7,293 nucleotides of DNA from an uncultured Lachnospiraceae bacterium (GCA_902766415.1 CACXDR010000189.1:1-7293), one strand, 5' to 3'; positions 1 through 5,172 are shown, counted from the first letter of the stretch. Program-made: numbers and translations. Notes: generated from the sequence alone by a model not told the origin.

Positions 1-260
1 AGGCAGAGCACGTCCTGCAGGGGCTCCGGGACCGGGGAGATGACGCGCACCGCTGCCCCGTCCGGGCCGGTGCCGCATAAGCCGCCGGCAGCATCCTCCG
101 CGATCAGGACCGCCTTCCCTCCTGCCGGGATGCCGGGCCGGTCCCCCGAGCGGATCAGCGCGTTCATGTCCGCGTACCCGTCGAGAATATAAAGCTCCCT
201 TCCGTTTTCACTCACGGCCACCGACTCGCCGCCGGCCGTCTCGACTGTAAAGTATTTCAT
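1..260 (-). CDS. Fumarylacetoacetate hydrolase family protein, N-terminal part (runs off the left edge)
   Basis: The first 86 codons are visible; the rest lies beyond the window. The ATG at 260-258 is preceded by GGAGG a few bases upstream, a strong ribosome binding site. The protein begins MKYFTVETAGGESVAVSENG and reaches the stretch ISPVPEPLQDVLCL. A strand-rich N-terminal domain ending in 'P-x-P-x-P-x-D-V-x-C-L' just before the expected G-x-N-Y is typical of FAA-hydrolase-fold proteins (hydrolases, isomerases or decarboxylases of 2-keto or acylpyruvate compounds). The metal-binding Glu/Glu/Asp residues of that fold lie in the C-terminal domain and cannot be checked, so neither substrate nor intactness can be stated. 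The gene is transcribed divergently from the thioesterase gene. The family call rests on pattern recognition of the N-terminal third only. Confidence 0.65.
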   Translation of the reverse strand, partial: MKYFTVETAGGESVAVSENGRELYILDGYADMNALIRSGDRPGIPAGGKAVLIAEDAAGGLCGTGPDGAAVRVISPVPEPLQDVLC

Positions 261-295
261 GAGGTCCTCCTGTATTGCGTCAAACCGTTACCCGT

Positions 296-304
296 ATTTT
301 AGCA
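296..304 (-). promoter_or_regulatory. Extended -10 promoter for the FAH-family gene
   Basis: On the minus strand the sequence reads TGC-TAAAAT, an extended -10 element (TGn plus a 5/6 hexamer) about 30 bases upstream of the ATG. No good -35 box lies at 16-18 bp spacing, as is common for extended -10 promoters. The same core (TATGCTA) precedes ilvB. Confidence 0.5.
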
Positions 305-307
305 TAA

Positions 308-319
308 ATCCCGCGGGAT
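308..319. promoter_or_regulatory. Perfect 12-bp palindrome between divergent promoters (possible operator)
   Basis: ATCCCGCGGGAT is a perfect palindrome between the minus-strand -10 (296-301) and the plus-strand -35 (323-328). Its position would let one bound regulator affect both divergent genes. Nothing else in the sequence shows that it is bound; a 12-bp GC-rich palindrome can occur by chance. Confidence 0.3.
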
Positions 320-322
320 AAG

Positions 323-352
323 ATGACAAAGTCCCCGGCGGAAGGGTAAAAT
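323..352 (+). promoter_or_regulatory. Sigma-70-type promoter for the thioesterase gene
   Basis: The -35 is ATGACA (323-328, 5/6 match) and the -10 is TAAAAT (347-352, 5/6), separated by 18 bp. Transcription would start near 359, giving a leader of about 86 bases before the ATG at 445. This start point is also why the in-frame ATG at 361 is not chosen as the translation start. Confidence 0.55.
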
Positions 353-362
353 AGAACCGGAT

Positions 363-378
363 GCAGCGGATCCGCTGC
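363..378 (+). promoter_or_regulatory. Leader stem-loop 1 upstream of the thioesterase gene
   Basis: GCAGCGGATCCGCTGC is a perfect 16-nt palindrome at the very 5' end of the predicted transcript, followed by CCTTTC. As RNA it can form a short GC-rich hairpin that could protect the 5' end or act as part of a regulatory leader. Function is inferred from position only. Confidence 0.35.
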
Positions 379-395
379 CTTTCACCCAGGGACCT

Positions 396-412
396 GCCGG
401 GGACGCCCCGGC
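396..412 (+). promoter_or_regulatory. Leader stem-loop 2, terminator-like, upstream of the thioesterase gene
   Basis: GCCGGGG (396-402) pairs perfectly with CCCCGGC (406-412) around an ACG triloop, and TTTAT follows directly. A 7-bp all-GC stem plus a short U-run resembles a weak intrinsic terminator or attenuator, about 20 bases before the Shine-Dalgarno at 432-438. No recognised riboswitch consensus was seen in the leader. Confidence 0.35.
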
Positions 413-444
413 TTTATGAGAACATCCGGCCAGGAGGTATCGAA

Positions 445-831
445 ATGTCAGAAAAGCCCACCGAATTCACCAAAGTCTGGACCGTCACCGAGGATATGAC
501 CGCCGCCCACCTGCGCGGCAAGGGCGCGAGCATCCTCTCCACCCCGAACATGGTCAGCCTCATGGAGCGCACCTGCATCGAGCTCTGCAGCGCCTACCTT
601 GACGAAGGCATGACCACCGTCGGCGCGGAGGTCCATTTAAAGCACCTCGCGCCCACCCCTGTCGGCAAGGAGATCACCGCGCACGTCACGCTCCGCAGCG
701 TGGAGCGCCGCAAGATGTGGTTCGACGCCGAGTTCACCGACGAAAACGGCAAGTGCGGCGAGGGCTCGCACCTCCGCATCATGGTGACCCCGAAGAAGAT
801 GGCCGAAAAAGCCGCCGAAAAACACGACTGA
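445..831 (+). CDS. FlK-type hotdog-fold acyl-CoA thioesterase, 128 aa
   Basis: Predicted cytoplasmic single-domain hotdog thioesterase, expected to hydrolyse an acyl-CoA. The start is the ATG at 445 because AGGAGGT lies 6 bases upstream; the in-frame ATG at 361 has no ribosome binding site and sits almost on the predicted transcription start. The family is recognised from ILSTPNMVSLMERTC, TTVGAEVHLKHLAPTPVG and GEGSHLRIMV. The FlK (fluoroacetyl-CoA thioesterase) triad Thr42/Glu50/His76 maps with exact spacing (8 and 26 residues) to Thr33, Glu41 and His67, and FlK Arg120 maps to Arg111. FlK's gating Phe36 corresponds to Gly27, so fluoroacetate specificity is unlikely. About 128 residues is normal for the family. 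The gene stands alone on its strand with its own promoter and leader, and a perfect palindrome begins 9 bases after the stop. Fold and reaction class are fairly certain; the natural substrate is unknown. Confidence 0.85.
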   Translation: MSEKPTEFTKVWTVTEDMTAAHLRGKGASILSTPNMVSLMERTCIELCSAYLDEGMTTVGAEVHLKHLAPTPVGKEITAHVTLRSVERRKMWFDAEFTDENGKCGEGSHLRIMVTPKKMAEKAAEKHD

Positions 832-840
832 CACATCCGC

Positions 841-869
841 TGGACCATGGGGACAGTCCCCATGGTCCA
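841..869. repeat. Palindrome 1 of the dispersed GGGGAC-W-GTCCCC repeat
   Basis: This is a perfect 29-nt palindrome: a 14-base arm TGGACCATGGGGAC, a central A, and the exact complementary arm. It starts 9 bases after the thioesterase stop. It shares the core arm CCATGGGGAC with palindromes at 912-934 and 6139-6159. It could form a long hairpin in the thioesterase transcript, but no T-run follows, so it is not a standard intrinsic terminator. Confidence 0.85.
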
Positions 870-876
870 ACGCTTT

Positions 877-934
877 CGCGCAAATGTGTTGATTACCCGC
901 ACGACTGTTTAGCCATGGGGACTGTCCCCATGGC
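877..934 (+). repeat. Intergenic REP-like repeat element, copy 1
   Basis: In order: CGCG (877-880), the 13-mer AATGTGTTGATTA (883-895), 10 variable bases, TGTTTA (906-911), then a perfect 23-nt palindrome (912-934) with arms GCCATGGGGAC and centre T. The same order and the same 10-base spacing recur, inverted, at 6139-6194. Conserved blocks around a variable spacer mark this as one element rather than two chance palindromes. It resembles REP/BIME-type repeats, which in other bacteria are mobilised by REP-associated Y1 transposases; no transposase gene is in the window. Confidence 0.8.
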
Positions 935-942
935 CGATACTA

Positions 943-951
943 TGCTATACT
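943..951 (+). promoter_or_regulatory. Extended -10 promoter for the ilvB operon
   Basis: TGC-TATACT is an extended -10 (5/6 hexamer). A 17-bp spacer would place the -35 inside the palindrome ending at 934, where only a poor TGTCCC exists. Transcription would start near 958, leaving a leader of about 75 bases. In the leader, ACCCGC (962-967) can pair with GCGGGT (978-983). Confidence 0.5.
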
Positions 952-1032
952 TATGGCTAATACCCGCAGGAAACGGCGCGGGTCAGTGCAGCACAGTCAC
1001 GGGTTTTACACAGGAAAGACAAGAGGTACGCA

Positions 1033-2655
1033 ATGAACGGTGCCCAGGCAATGGTCAAATGTATCGAGGCGGAAGGGATCACGCGGATCTTCGGATATCC
1101 GGGCGTGGCCATCGCCCCGTTTTATGACGCGCTCTACGACAGCCAGCAGATCGAGCACATCCTCTCCCGGCAGGAGCAGAACGCCGGCCACGAGGCAAGC
1201 GGCTACGCCCGCATCTCGCGGAAATGCGGCGTCTGCGTGACGTCCTCCGGTCCCGGGGCGACGAACCTCATCACGGCTCTCGCCACCGCGTACGCGGACA
1301 GCATCCCGATCGTGGCGATCACCGGCCAGGTCGACACGAACCTTTTAGGCCGCGACGTTTTCCAGGAAGCGGACATGCGCGGCGCGACGAAGTCCTTCGT
1401 AAAGTACAGCTACCTTGTAAAGAACGCGGACGATATCCCCCGCGTCATGAAGGAGGCCTTCCACATCGCGAGCACCGGCCGCCAGGGCCCGGTCCTCGTC
1501 GACATCCCGCATGACATCCAGATGGCGGAGCTCAAAAAGGAATTCGTCTACCCGGCCGAGGTGAACATCCGCGGATACAAGCCGAACCTGAAGGGCAACG
1601 CGCAGCAGATGAACAAGGTCATCGCTGCCATCAACGAAGCGGAGAAGCCCCTGCTCGTCACCGGCGGCGGCGTCATCCTCGGAAACGGCGAGGACCTGGT
1701 CCGCAGCTTCTGCGAGAAGTTCCAGATCCCGCTGGTCCACACCATGATGGGCATCGGCGTCATGCCGAAGGCGCACCCCCTCTATTTCGGGATGCTCGGC
1801 AACAACGGGAAGCCCTACGCGAACCGCGCCATCGCGAACGCGGACCTTCTCATCATCGTCGGCGCCCGCATCGCGGACCGCGCCGTCCCGAAGCCGGAGA
1901 ACCTCGAGCGCAGCCTCAAGGTCATCCACATCGACATCGACTCGGCGGAGATCGGCAAGAACATGGGACCCACGCTCCCGCTGGTCGGCGACGTCAAGAA
2001 CATTTTCCGCTCCCTCCTCGAGGCGGACATCGATATCGACACCTCGAACTGGATCGGCCAGCTTGAGCGCATCAAGCGCGACACGGTGGACCACCGGAAG
2101 TTCTCGAACCGTCTCGTGAACCCCATGCTCCTCATCCAGACCCTCACGGAAAAGATGGACGATGACGCCATCTACGTGGCGGATGTCGGCCAGAACCAGC
2201 TCTGGTCCGCCGACAACTACGTGATGAAGCACGGGCGCTTCCTTACCACCGGCGGCATGGGCACCATGGGCTATTCCATCCCCGCTGCCATCGGCGCGAA
2301 GATCAGCGCCCCGAACACGCAGGTGGTCTGCGTCTGCGGCGACGGCTCCTTCCAGATGACCATGAACGAGCTCGCGACCGCTGCCGTGAACCACGTCCCG
2401 ATCAAGGTCCTGATCCTGCGGAACCGCTTCCTCGGACTGGTCCGCGAGCACCAGGAAAAGAACTACGGCCGGCGCTATTCCGGCGTACAGCTCCACAACT
2501 ATCCGCATTTCAACTGCATCGCCGCGGCGTACAGCATGGATTATGTGGAATGCAACGACAACGATTCCCTTCCCGAGAAGATCGAGCAGTTCCTGTCCTG
2601 GGACCGCGGCTGCATCATGGTCTGCAACATCGCGGAAGAGAACATCACGGTATAA
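1033..2655 (+). CDS. ilvB: Acetolactate (acetohydroxyacid) synthase large, catalytic subunit, 540 aa
   Basis: Thiamine-diphosphate enzyme that condenses pyruvate with pyruvate or 2-oxobutanoate (EC 2.2.1.6), the first common step of branched-chain amino acid synthesis; cytoplasmic. The start has AAGAGG 6 bases upstream. Domains: N-terminal PYR domain (about 1-165) with GYPG at 21-24 and the cofactor-activating Glu48 in RQEQNAGHEASGYA; central FAD-type domain (about 190-330) with GARIADRA and VIHIDIDSAEIGKN; C-terminal PP domain (about 360-530) with GDG at 436-438 and the second Mg ligand Asn464 at the canonical +27 spacing from Asp437. Several positions differ from E. coli/plant enzymes: Arg463 replaces the first Asn of the NN pair, His473 replaces the substrate-specificity Trp, GNNG replaces GMHG, and DIPHD replaces DIPKD. 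The adjacent ilvN supports the biosynthetic role over a fermentative AlsS. At 540 residues it is slightly shorter than usual (about 550-575). Confidence 0.92.
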   Translation: MNGAQAMVKCIEAEGITRIFGYPGVAIAPFYDALYDSQQIEHILSRQEQNAGHEASGYARISRKCGVCVTSSGPGATNLITALATAYADSIPIVAITGQVDTNLLGRDVFQEADMRGATKSFVKYSYLVKNADDIPRVMKEAFHIASTGRQGPVLVDIPHDIQMAELKKEFVYPAEVNIRGYKPNLKGNAQQMNKVIAAINEAEKPLLVTGGGVILGNGEDLVRSFCEKFQIPLVHTMMGIGVMPKAHPLYFGMLGNNGKPYANRAIANADLLIIVGARIADRAVPKPENLERSLKVIHIDIDSAEIGKNMGPTLPLVGDVKNIFRSLLEADIDIDTSNWIGQLERIKRDTVDHRKFSNRLVNPMLLIQTLTEKMDDDAIYVADVGQNQLWSADNYVMKHGRFLTTGGMGTMGYSIPAAIGAKISAPNTQVVCVCGDGSFQMTMNELATAAVNHVPIKVLILRNRFLGLVREHQEKNYGRRYSGVQLHNYPHFNCIAAAYSMDYVECNDNDSLPEKIEQFLSWDRGCIMVCNIAEENITV

Positions 2656-2671
2656 GAAAGGAGGCGCCAGA

Positions 2672-3145
2672 ATGAAAGGGATCTTTTCCGTCCTCGTCGA
2701 GAACAAGGACGGCGTCCTGTCCGCCGTCTCCGGGCTCTTCGCGCGCCGCGGCTACAACATCGACAGCCTCGCGGTCGGCGAGACCGAGCGGCACGACGTC
2801 TCCAGCATGACCATCGTCTCCACCGGAGACCAGCGCACCATCGACCAGATCGAGAAGCAGCTGAACAAGCAGGTCGATGTCATCAAGGTCCGGCGTCTCG
2901 AGGAGCAGCGCAGCATCATGCTCGAAATGATGCTGATCCGCGTCTCCTACACGCCGACGAACCGCGCCTCCCTGATCGAGATCTGCAACGTGATGGGCGC
3001 GCACATCGTCCACCTTTCCCAGAAAAGCATGGTGATCGAGATCCACGCGGATCCCGAGACCATCGGCGATTTTATCGAGCTGGTCCGCTCCTACGGGATC
3101 CTTGAGGTGCAGCGCACCGGGACCATCTCCATGACGAAGGTCTGA
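2672..3145 (+). CDS. ilvN: Acetolactate synthase small, regulatory subunit, 157 aa
   Basis: Regulatory partner of IlvB: it activates the catalytic subunit and confers feedback inhibition by valine. The start is fixed by AAGGAGG (2658-2664) 7 bases upstream, 16 bp after the ilvB stop. An N-terminal ACT domain (about 2-75) contains VLVENKDGVLSAVSGLFARR followed by GYNIDSLAVG. It is followed by the ALS small-subunit C-terminal domain (about 80-157, with MLEMMLIRV and GILEVQRTGTISM). Residues Asn11, Gly14 and Asn29, which line the valine site in E. coli IlvH, are present at identical numbering, so valine sensitivity is expected. The length is normal for the family (about 160). Co-transcribed and probably translationally linked with ilvB. 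Confidence 0.95.
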   Translation: MKGIFSVLVENKDGVLSAVSGLFARRGYNIDSLAVGETERHDVSSMTIVSTGDQRTIDQIEKQLNKQVDVIKVRRLEEQRSIMLEMMLIRVSYTPTNRASLIEICNVMGAHIVHLSQKSMVIEIHADPETIGDFIELVRSYGILEVQRTGTISMTKV

Positions 3146-3153
3146 ACAGGCGT

Positions 3154-4287
3154 ATGACAGAGAACAGCGTACAGAAAAACGGAAATCCGGCAGAAGAAAG
3201 AAACGCGGACAGGCCCGTGTCCACGAGGCGCGGCGGGGGCCGCGTCTTCTGCTTTGGCGCGCTCGTCGCGGACATCATCGCGTCCGGGGTCGGCCCGGAA
3301 AAGGACTGGCATGAAAAGCAGCGCATCCCGTCGATCGGGATCCATCTGGGCGGAGACGCGGCGAACCAGGCGGTCCGTCTCGCGGACCTCGGCGTCCCGG
3401 TCGCGCTCGTCTCCTGCACCGGCAGGGACTTAAACGGGATGATGCTCCTGACTGCCCTGAAAAACCGCGGCGTCGACACCGCGTACATCACGGAAAAGGA
3501 GGCTTACGGCACGGGGACCGCGGTGGTCCTTGTAAGCCCTGAGGGGGAACGCCACATCTTCTCCTCCGGCGGCGCGCACAGCACCATCTCGCGGAAGGAC
3601 TTCCCGTCCCTCCCGGAGGACTGCGCCGCGGTGTCGCTCGGCAGCCTTTTCCTCATGCCGGACTTTGAGGAGGAGCCGGACGGCCTCCTTGAGATCCTGA
3701 AGGAAGCTACGGCCCGGCACATCCCGGTCATCGCGGACATGGCGTCCGACAAGCAGCATAAGGGCCCGGGCGGCGTGACGCCCTTCCTCCCGTACATCGA
3801 CTGGTTCCTCCCGAGCGCGAAGGACGCGATGGACCTGACGAAGACCGCCTCCCCGGAGGATGCCGCACTCGCGTTCCGCGCGGCAGGCGCGAAAAACGTC
3901 GTGATCAAATGCGGCGGGGACGGCGCCCTGTACCTGCCGGAGGATACGGACCCGCTCCCGAATCCGGAGGACCCGGAGCCGCGTCAGAACCGGGAGGACC
4001 CGGAGCCGCTCCGGAGCCCGGAAACACCGGACACATTCATCCGGAGCCCGGAAACCCAGGACCCGTTCATCCGGATCCCGGCGCTGCCGGTGGCCCCTGC
4101 CGACACGACCGGCGCGGGTGATACCTTCGTAGGCCTTTTTGTGAGCCGCATCATCAAAGGCGTCCGGCCGGAGGACGCGATCCGCTTCGCGTGCACCGGC
4201 GCAAGCCTCAGCACGCTCCACCAGGGCGCGTCCGCGGTTCCCGTCACGGAGGAAGAGATCCTGGAGGCCATGAAGCAGAGGTATTGA
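3154..4287 (+). CDS. PfkB/ribokinase-family carbohydrate kinase with a repeat-expanded loop, 377 aa
   Basis: Cytoplasmic ATP-dependent sugar (or nucleoside) kinase; substrate not predictable. PfkB signature 1 is at 66-80 (GGDAANQAVRLADLG) and signature 2 at 317-323 (DTTGAGD), with Asp323 the expected catalytic base. The fold proper starts near residue 29 (GRVFCFGALVADII), after a charged N-terminal extension. The start is 8 bp after ilvN with only AGG as a weak ribosome binding site, suggesting coupling to ilvN; a downstream start such as the GTG at 3217 is possible. Residues about 263-309 are a Pro/Glu/Asp-rich low-complexity insertion (DPLPNPEDPEP onward) built from in-frame DNA repeats. 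It replaces a loop normally of about ten residues and explains the length (family about 310-330). Its place after ilvBN suggests co-expression, but no known BCAA step needs this kinase. The stop lies inside a 12-bp tandem repeat. Confidence 0.85.
   Translation: MTENSVQKNGNPAEERNADRPVSTRRGGGRVFCFGALVADIIASGVGPEKDWHEKQRIPSIGIHLGGDAANQAVRLADLGVPVALVSCTGRDLNGMMLLTALKNRGVDTAYITEKEAYGTGTAVVLVSPEGERHIFSSGGAHSTISRKDFPSLPEDCAAVSLGSLFLMPDFEEEPDGLLEILKEATARHIPVIADMASDKQHKGPGGVTPFLPYIDWFLPSAKDAMDLTKTASPEDAALAFRAAGAKNVVIKCGGDGALYLPEDTDPLPNPEDPEPRQNREDPEPLRSPETPDTFIRSPETQDPFIRIPALPVAPADTTGAGDTFVGLFVSRIIKGVRPEDAIRFACTGASLSTLHQGASAVPVTEEEILEAMKQRY
3966..4080 (+). repeat. In-frame 27-bp and 30-bp tandem repeats inside the kinase gene
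   Basis: GGAGGACCCGGAGCCGC occurs at 3966-3982 and again at 3993-4009 (period 27). CCGGAGCCCGGAAAC occurs at 4011-4025 and 4041-4055, and TTCATCCGGA at 4036-4045 and 4066-4075 (period 30). Both periods are multiples of three, so copy-number change keeps the frame. The encoded segment includes two EDPEP and two RSPET units just before the active-site motif. Confidence 0.85.
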
Positions 4288-4352
4288 TCTCTGTATTGAT
4301 CTTCACGTTAACCTACGCGTTAACCTACGCGTTGATCTACGCAATGATCCGG
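4281..4352 (+). repeat. Six-unit 12-bp tandem repeat carrying repeated in-frame stop codons
   Basis: The units are GTATTGATCTCT, GTATTGATCTTC, ACGTTAACCTAC, GCGTTAACCTAC, GCGTTGATCTAC and a decayed GCAATGATCCGG. The first unit contains the kinase stop. Read in the kinase frame, every unit carries a stop: TGA at 4285 and 4297, TAA at 4309 and 4321, TGA at 4333 and 4345. Confidence 0.85.
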
Positions 4353-4353
4353 T

Positions 4354-4393
4354 AAAAACAAGATCCGCAGCAGCTGCTGCGGATCTATTATTT
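4354..4393. terminator. Bidirectional intrinsic terminator between convergent kinase and CAP genes
   Basis: A perfect 26-nt palindrome (4361-4386, arm AGATCCGCAGCAG) forms a stem of at least 10 bp with a tight loop. On the minus strand it is followed by TTGTTTTTA, a good U-tract serving the CAP gene. On the plus strand only TATTATTT follows, a weaker tail that could serve the kinase operon. Confidence 0.75.
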
Positions 4394-4399
4394 ATCCGA

Positions 4400-4453
4400 A
4401 TCATTTATCATGCTCGCAGGATCATTTACCCTGCCCGCATCATCATTTACCGG
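4400..4453 (-). repeat. 21-bp tandem repeat at the 3' end of the CAP gene, with repeated in-frame stops
   Basis: Two full 21-bp units (4400-4420 and 4421-4441), each starting ATCATTTA on the plus strand, precede a partial third unit from 4442 that overlaps the end of the CAP gene. In the CAP reading frame the stop TAA (4447-4449) is followed by further stops at 4426-4428 (TAA), 4408-4410 (TGA) and 4405-4407 (TAA). Confidence 0.8.
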
Positions 4454-5139
4454 AAGATCTGGACGATGGTATCGACGAACTGCTCTCCGGGAGCGGCGAC
4501 AGAAAAGCCGATGCCGATCTCCGTGCACTGCTGCGAGGTCATGTTCGCGTAATGCGCTGCAGACTGCTCGAGCCACGCCTGCCCCTCCGCCTCGATCTCC
4601 ACTGCCATCTGATCAAAAAGATAATCGTCCGGACGAACGCCTCCGCCGTAGCGGTAATAGTAGTTTTCAAAGAGATACGCCCCGTCGTTAAGGTAGCGGT
4701 CGTTCACATCCCAGCAAAGGTAAACGCCGTTCGCGTCATAGTGGGAAAACGCGAGATACTTCCGCATATACGCGCAGCGGTAGGCTGCGATCACGGAAAG
4801 ATCCGTGCTGACCGTAAGGGGCGGGAGGCCCGCTGCCGCGCGGACGGCATTGACCCGCTCCGCGTTCTTTTCCGCGAGCTCCTTCAGCGCGAGCGTGTTG
4901 TTCACCGCCTCGTGCCAGAGCGACTCCTCAAGGCCCGCGGGACAGGTCATGCTCTTAAGGCGCAGGGCGGCAGATACGCCCGGCCCCATGGCCTCATCCT
5001 GCCGCGCCTGGTAGGTTGCTGCCCGGCGGCGCGGCGTTACCTCCGCGGCAAAAACGGGAGCGGCCTGCATAAGCGCCGCAAGGATCGCGGCGGAGAGCAT
5101 GATCCCCCTTCCGGTGTTTTTCAGTAACAAGTTCTTCAT
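4447..5139 (-). CDS. Secreted CAP-domain (SCP/PR1-like) protein, 230 aa
   Basis: Predicted exported protein. The N-terminus has basic residues (Lys2, Lys7, Arg11), a hydrophobic core (about 13-28) and an AxA-like site giving probable cleavage after Ala31 in APVFAAEV. Residues about 90-229 match the CAP fold: ERVNAVRAAAGLPPL, a FSHYDANG segment with His133, FENYYY with Glu158, and SAAHYANMTSQQCTEIGIGF with His196, ending in FVDTIVQIF. His133, Glu158 and His196 correspond to the usual CAP metal/cavity residues. Bacterial CAP proteins are extracellular with poorly defined roles, so the function is unassigned. Residues 32-90 are a linker with no recognised domain. AAGGAA lies 5 bases before the ATG. 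The gene starts 33 bp after the dehydrogenase stop, so co-transcription is likely, although the products act on opposite sides of the membrane. No LPXTG or lipobox was seen. Confidence 0.85.
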   Translation of the reverse strand: MKNLLLKNTGRGIMLSAAILAALMQAAPVFAAEVTPRRRAATYQARQDEAMGPGVSAALRLKSMTCPAGLEESLWHEAVNNTLALKELAEKNAERVNAVRAAAGLPPLTVSTDLSVIAAYRCAYMRKYLAFSHYDANGVYLCWDVNDRYLNDGAYLFENYYYRYGGGVRPDDYLFDQMAVEIEAEGQAWLEQSAAHYANMTSQQCTEIGIGFSVAAPGEQFVDTIVQIFR

Positions 5140-5172
5140 GGTACTTCCTTCTCTTTTCTTAATAGTGCTTCC

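Noticed and set aside
361..444. Upstream in-frame ATG that would extend the thioesterase by 28 residues
   Set aside because: It has no ribosome binding site, lies at the predicted transcription start, and covers two hairpins. The ATG at 445 has AGGAGGT and gives a normal family length.
445..831. Fluoroacetate resistance gene
   Set aside because: The triad matches FlK, but the gate Phe is Gly and no organofluorine gene is nearby.
841..869. Palindrome 1 as an intrinsic terminator of the thioesterase gene
   Set aside because: No T-run follows on either side, and the same core occurs upstream of another gene, so it is better described as a dispersed repeat.
594..902. Short ORFs containing the peptide MGTVPM in and near the repeats (also on the plus strand from 717)
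   Set aside because: MGTVPM is simply the translation of the palindrome ATGGGGAC-W-GTCCCCAT. The rest is the antisense or shifted frame of the thioesterase.
953..1036. 27-codon ORF overlapping the ilvB start as ATGA
   Set aside because: Its ATG lies upstream of the likely transcription start, it has no ribosome binding site, and the basic peptide matches nothing recognisable.
942..1127. Possible Leu/Ile-rich leader peptide (MLYLWLI, with rare CTA, TTA and ATA codons) before ilvB
   Set aside because: The ATG overlaps the -10 element and the frame runs without a stop deep into ilvB, so it cannot act as a standard attenuation leader. The codons reflect the AT-rich promoter.
1345..2706. Long antisense open frame opposite ilvB (453 codons), with similar ones opposite the kinase, dehydrogenase and L,D-transpeptidase
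   Set aside because: Long antisense frames are expected in GC-rich genes. These show composition biased to Asp, Val, Arg and Ala, no domain, and no ribosome binding site, while the sense strand encodes clear families.
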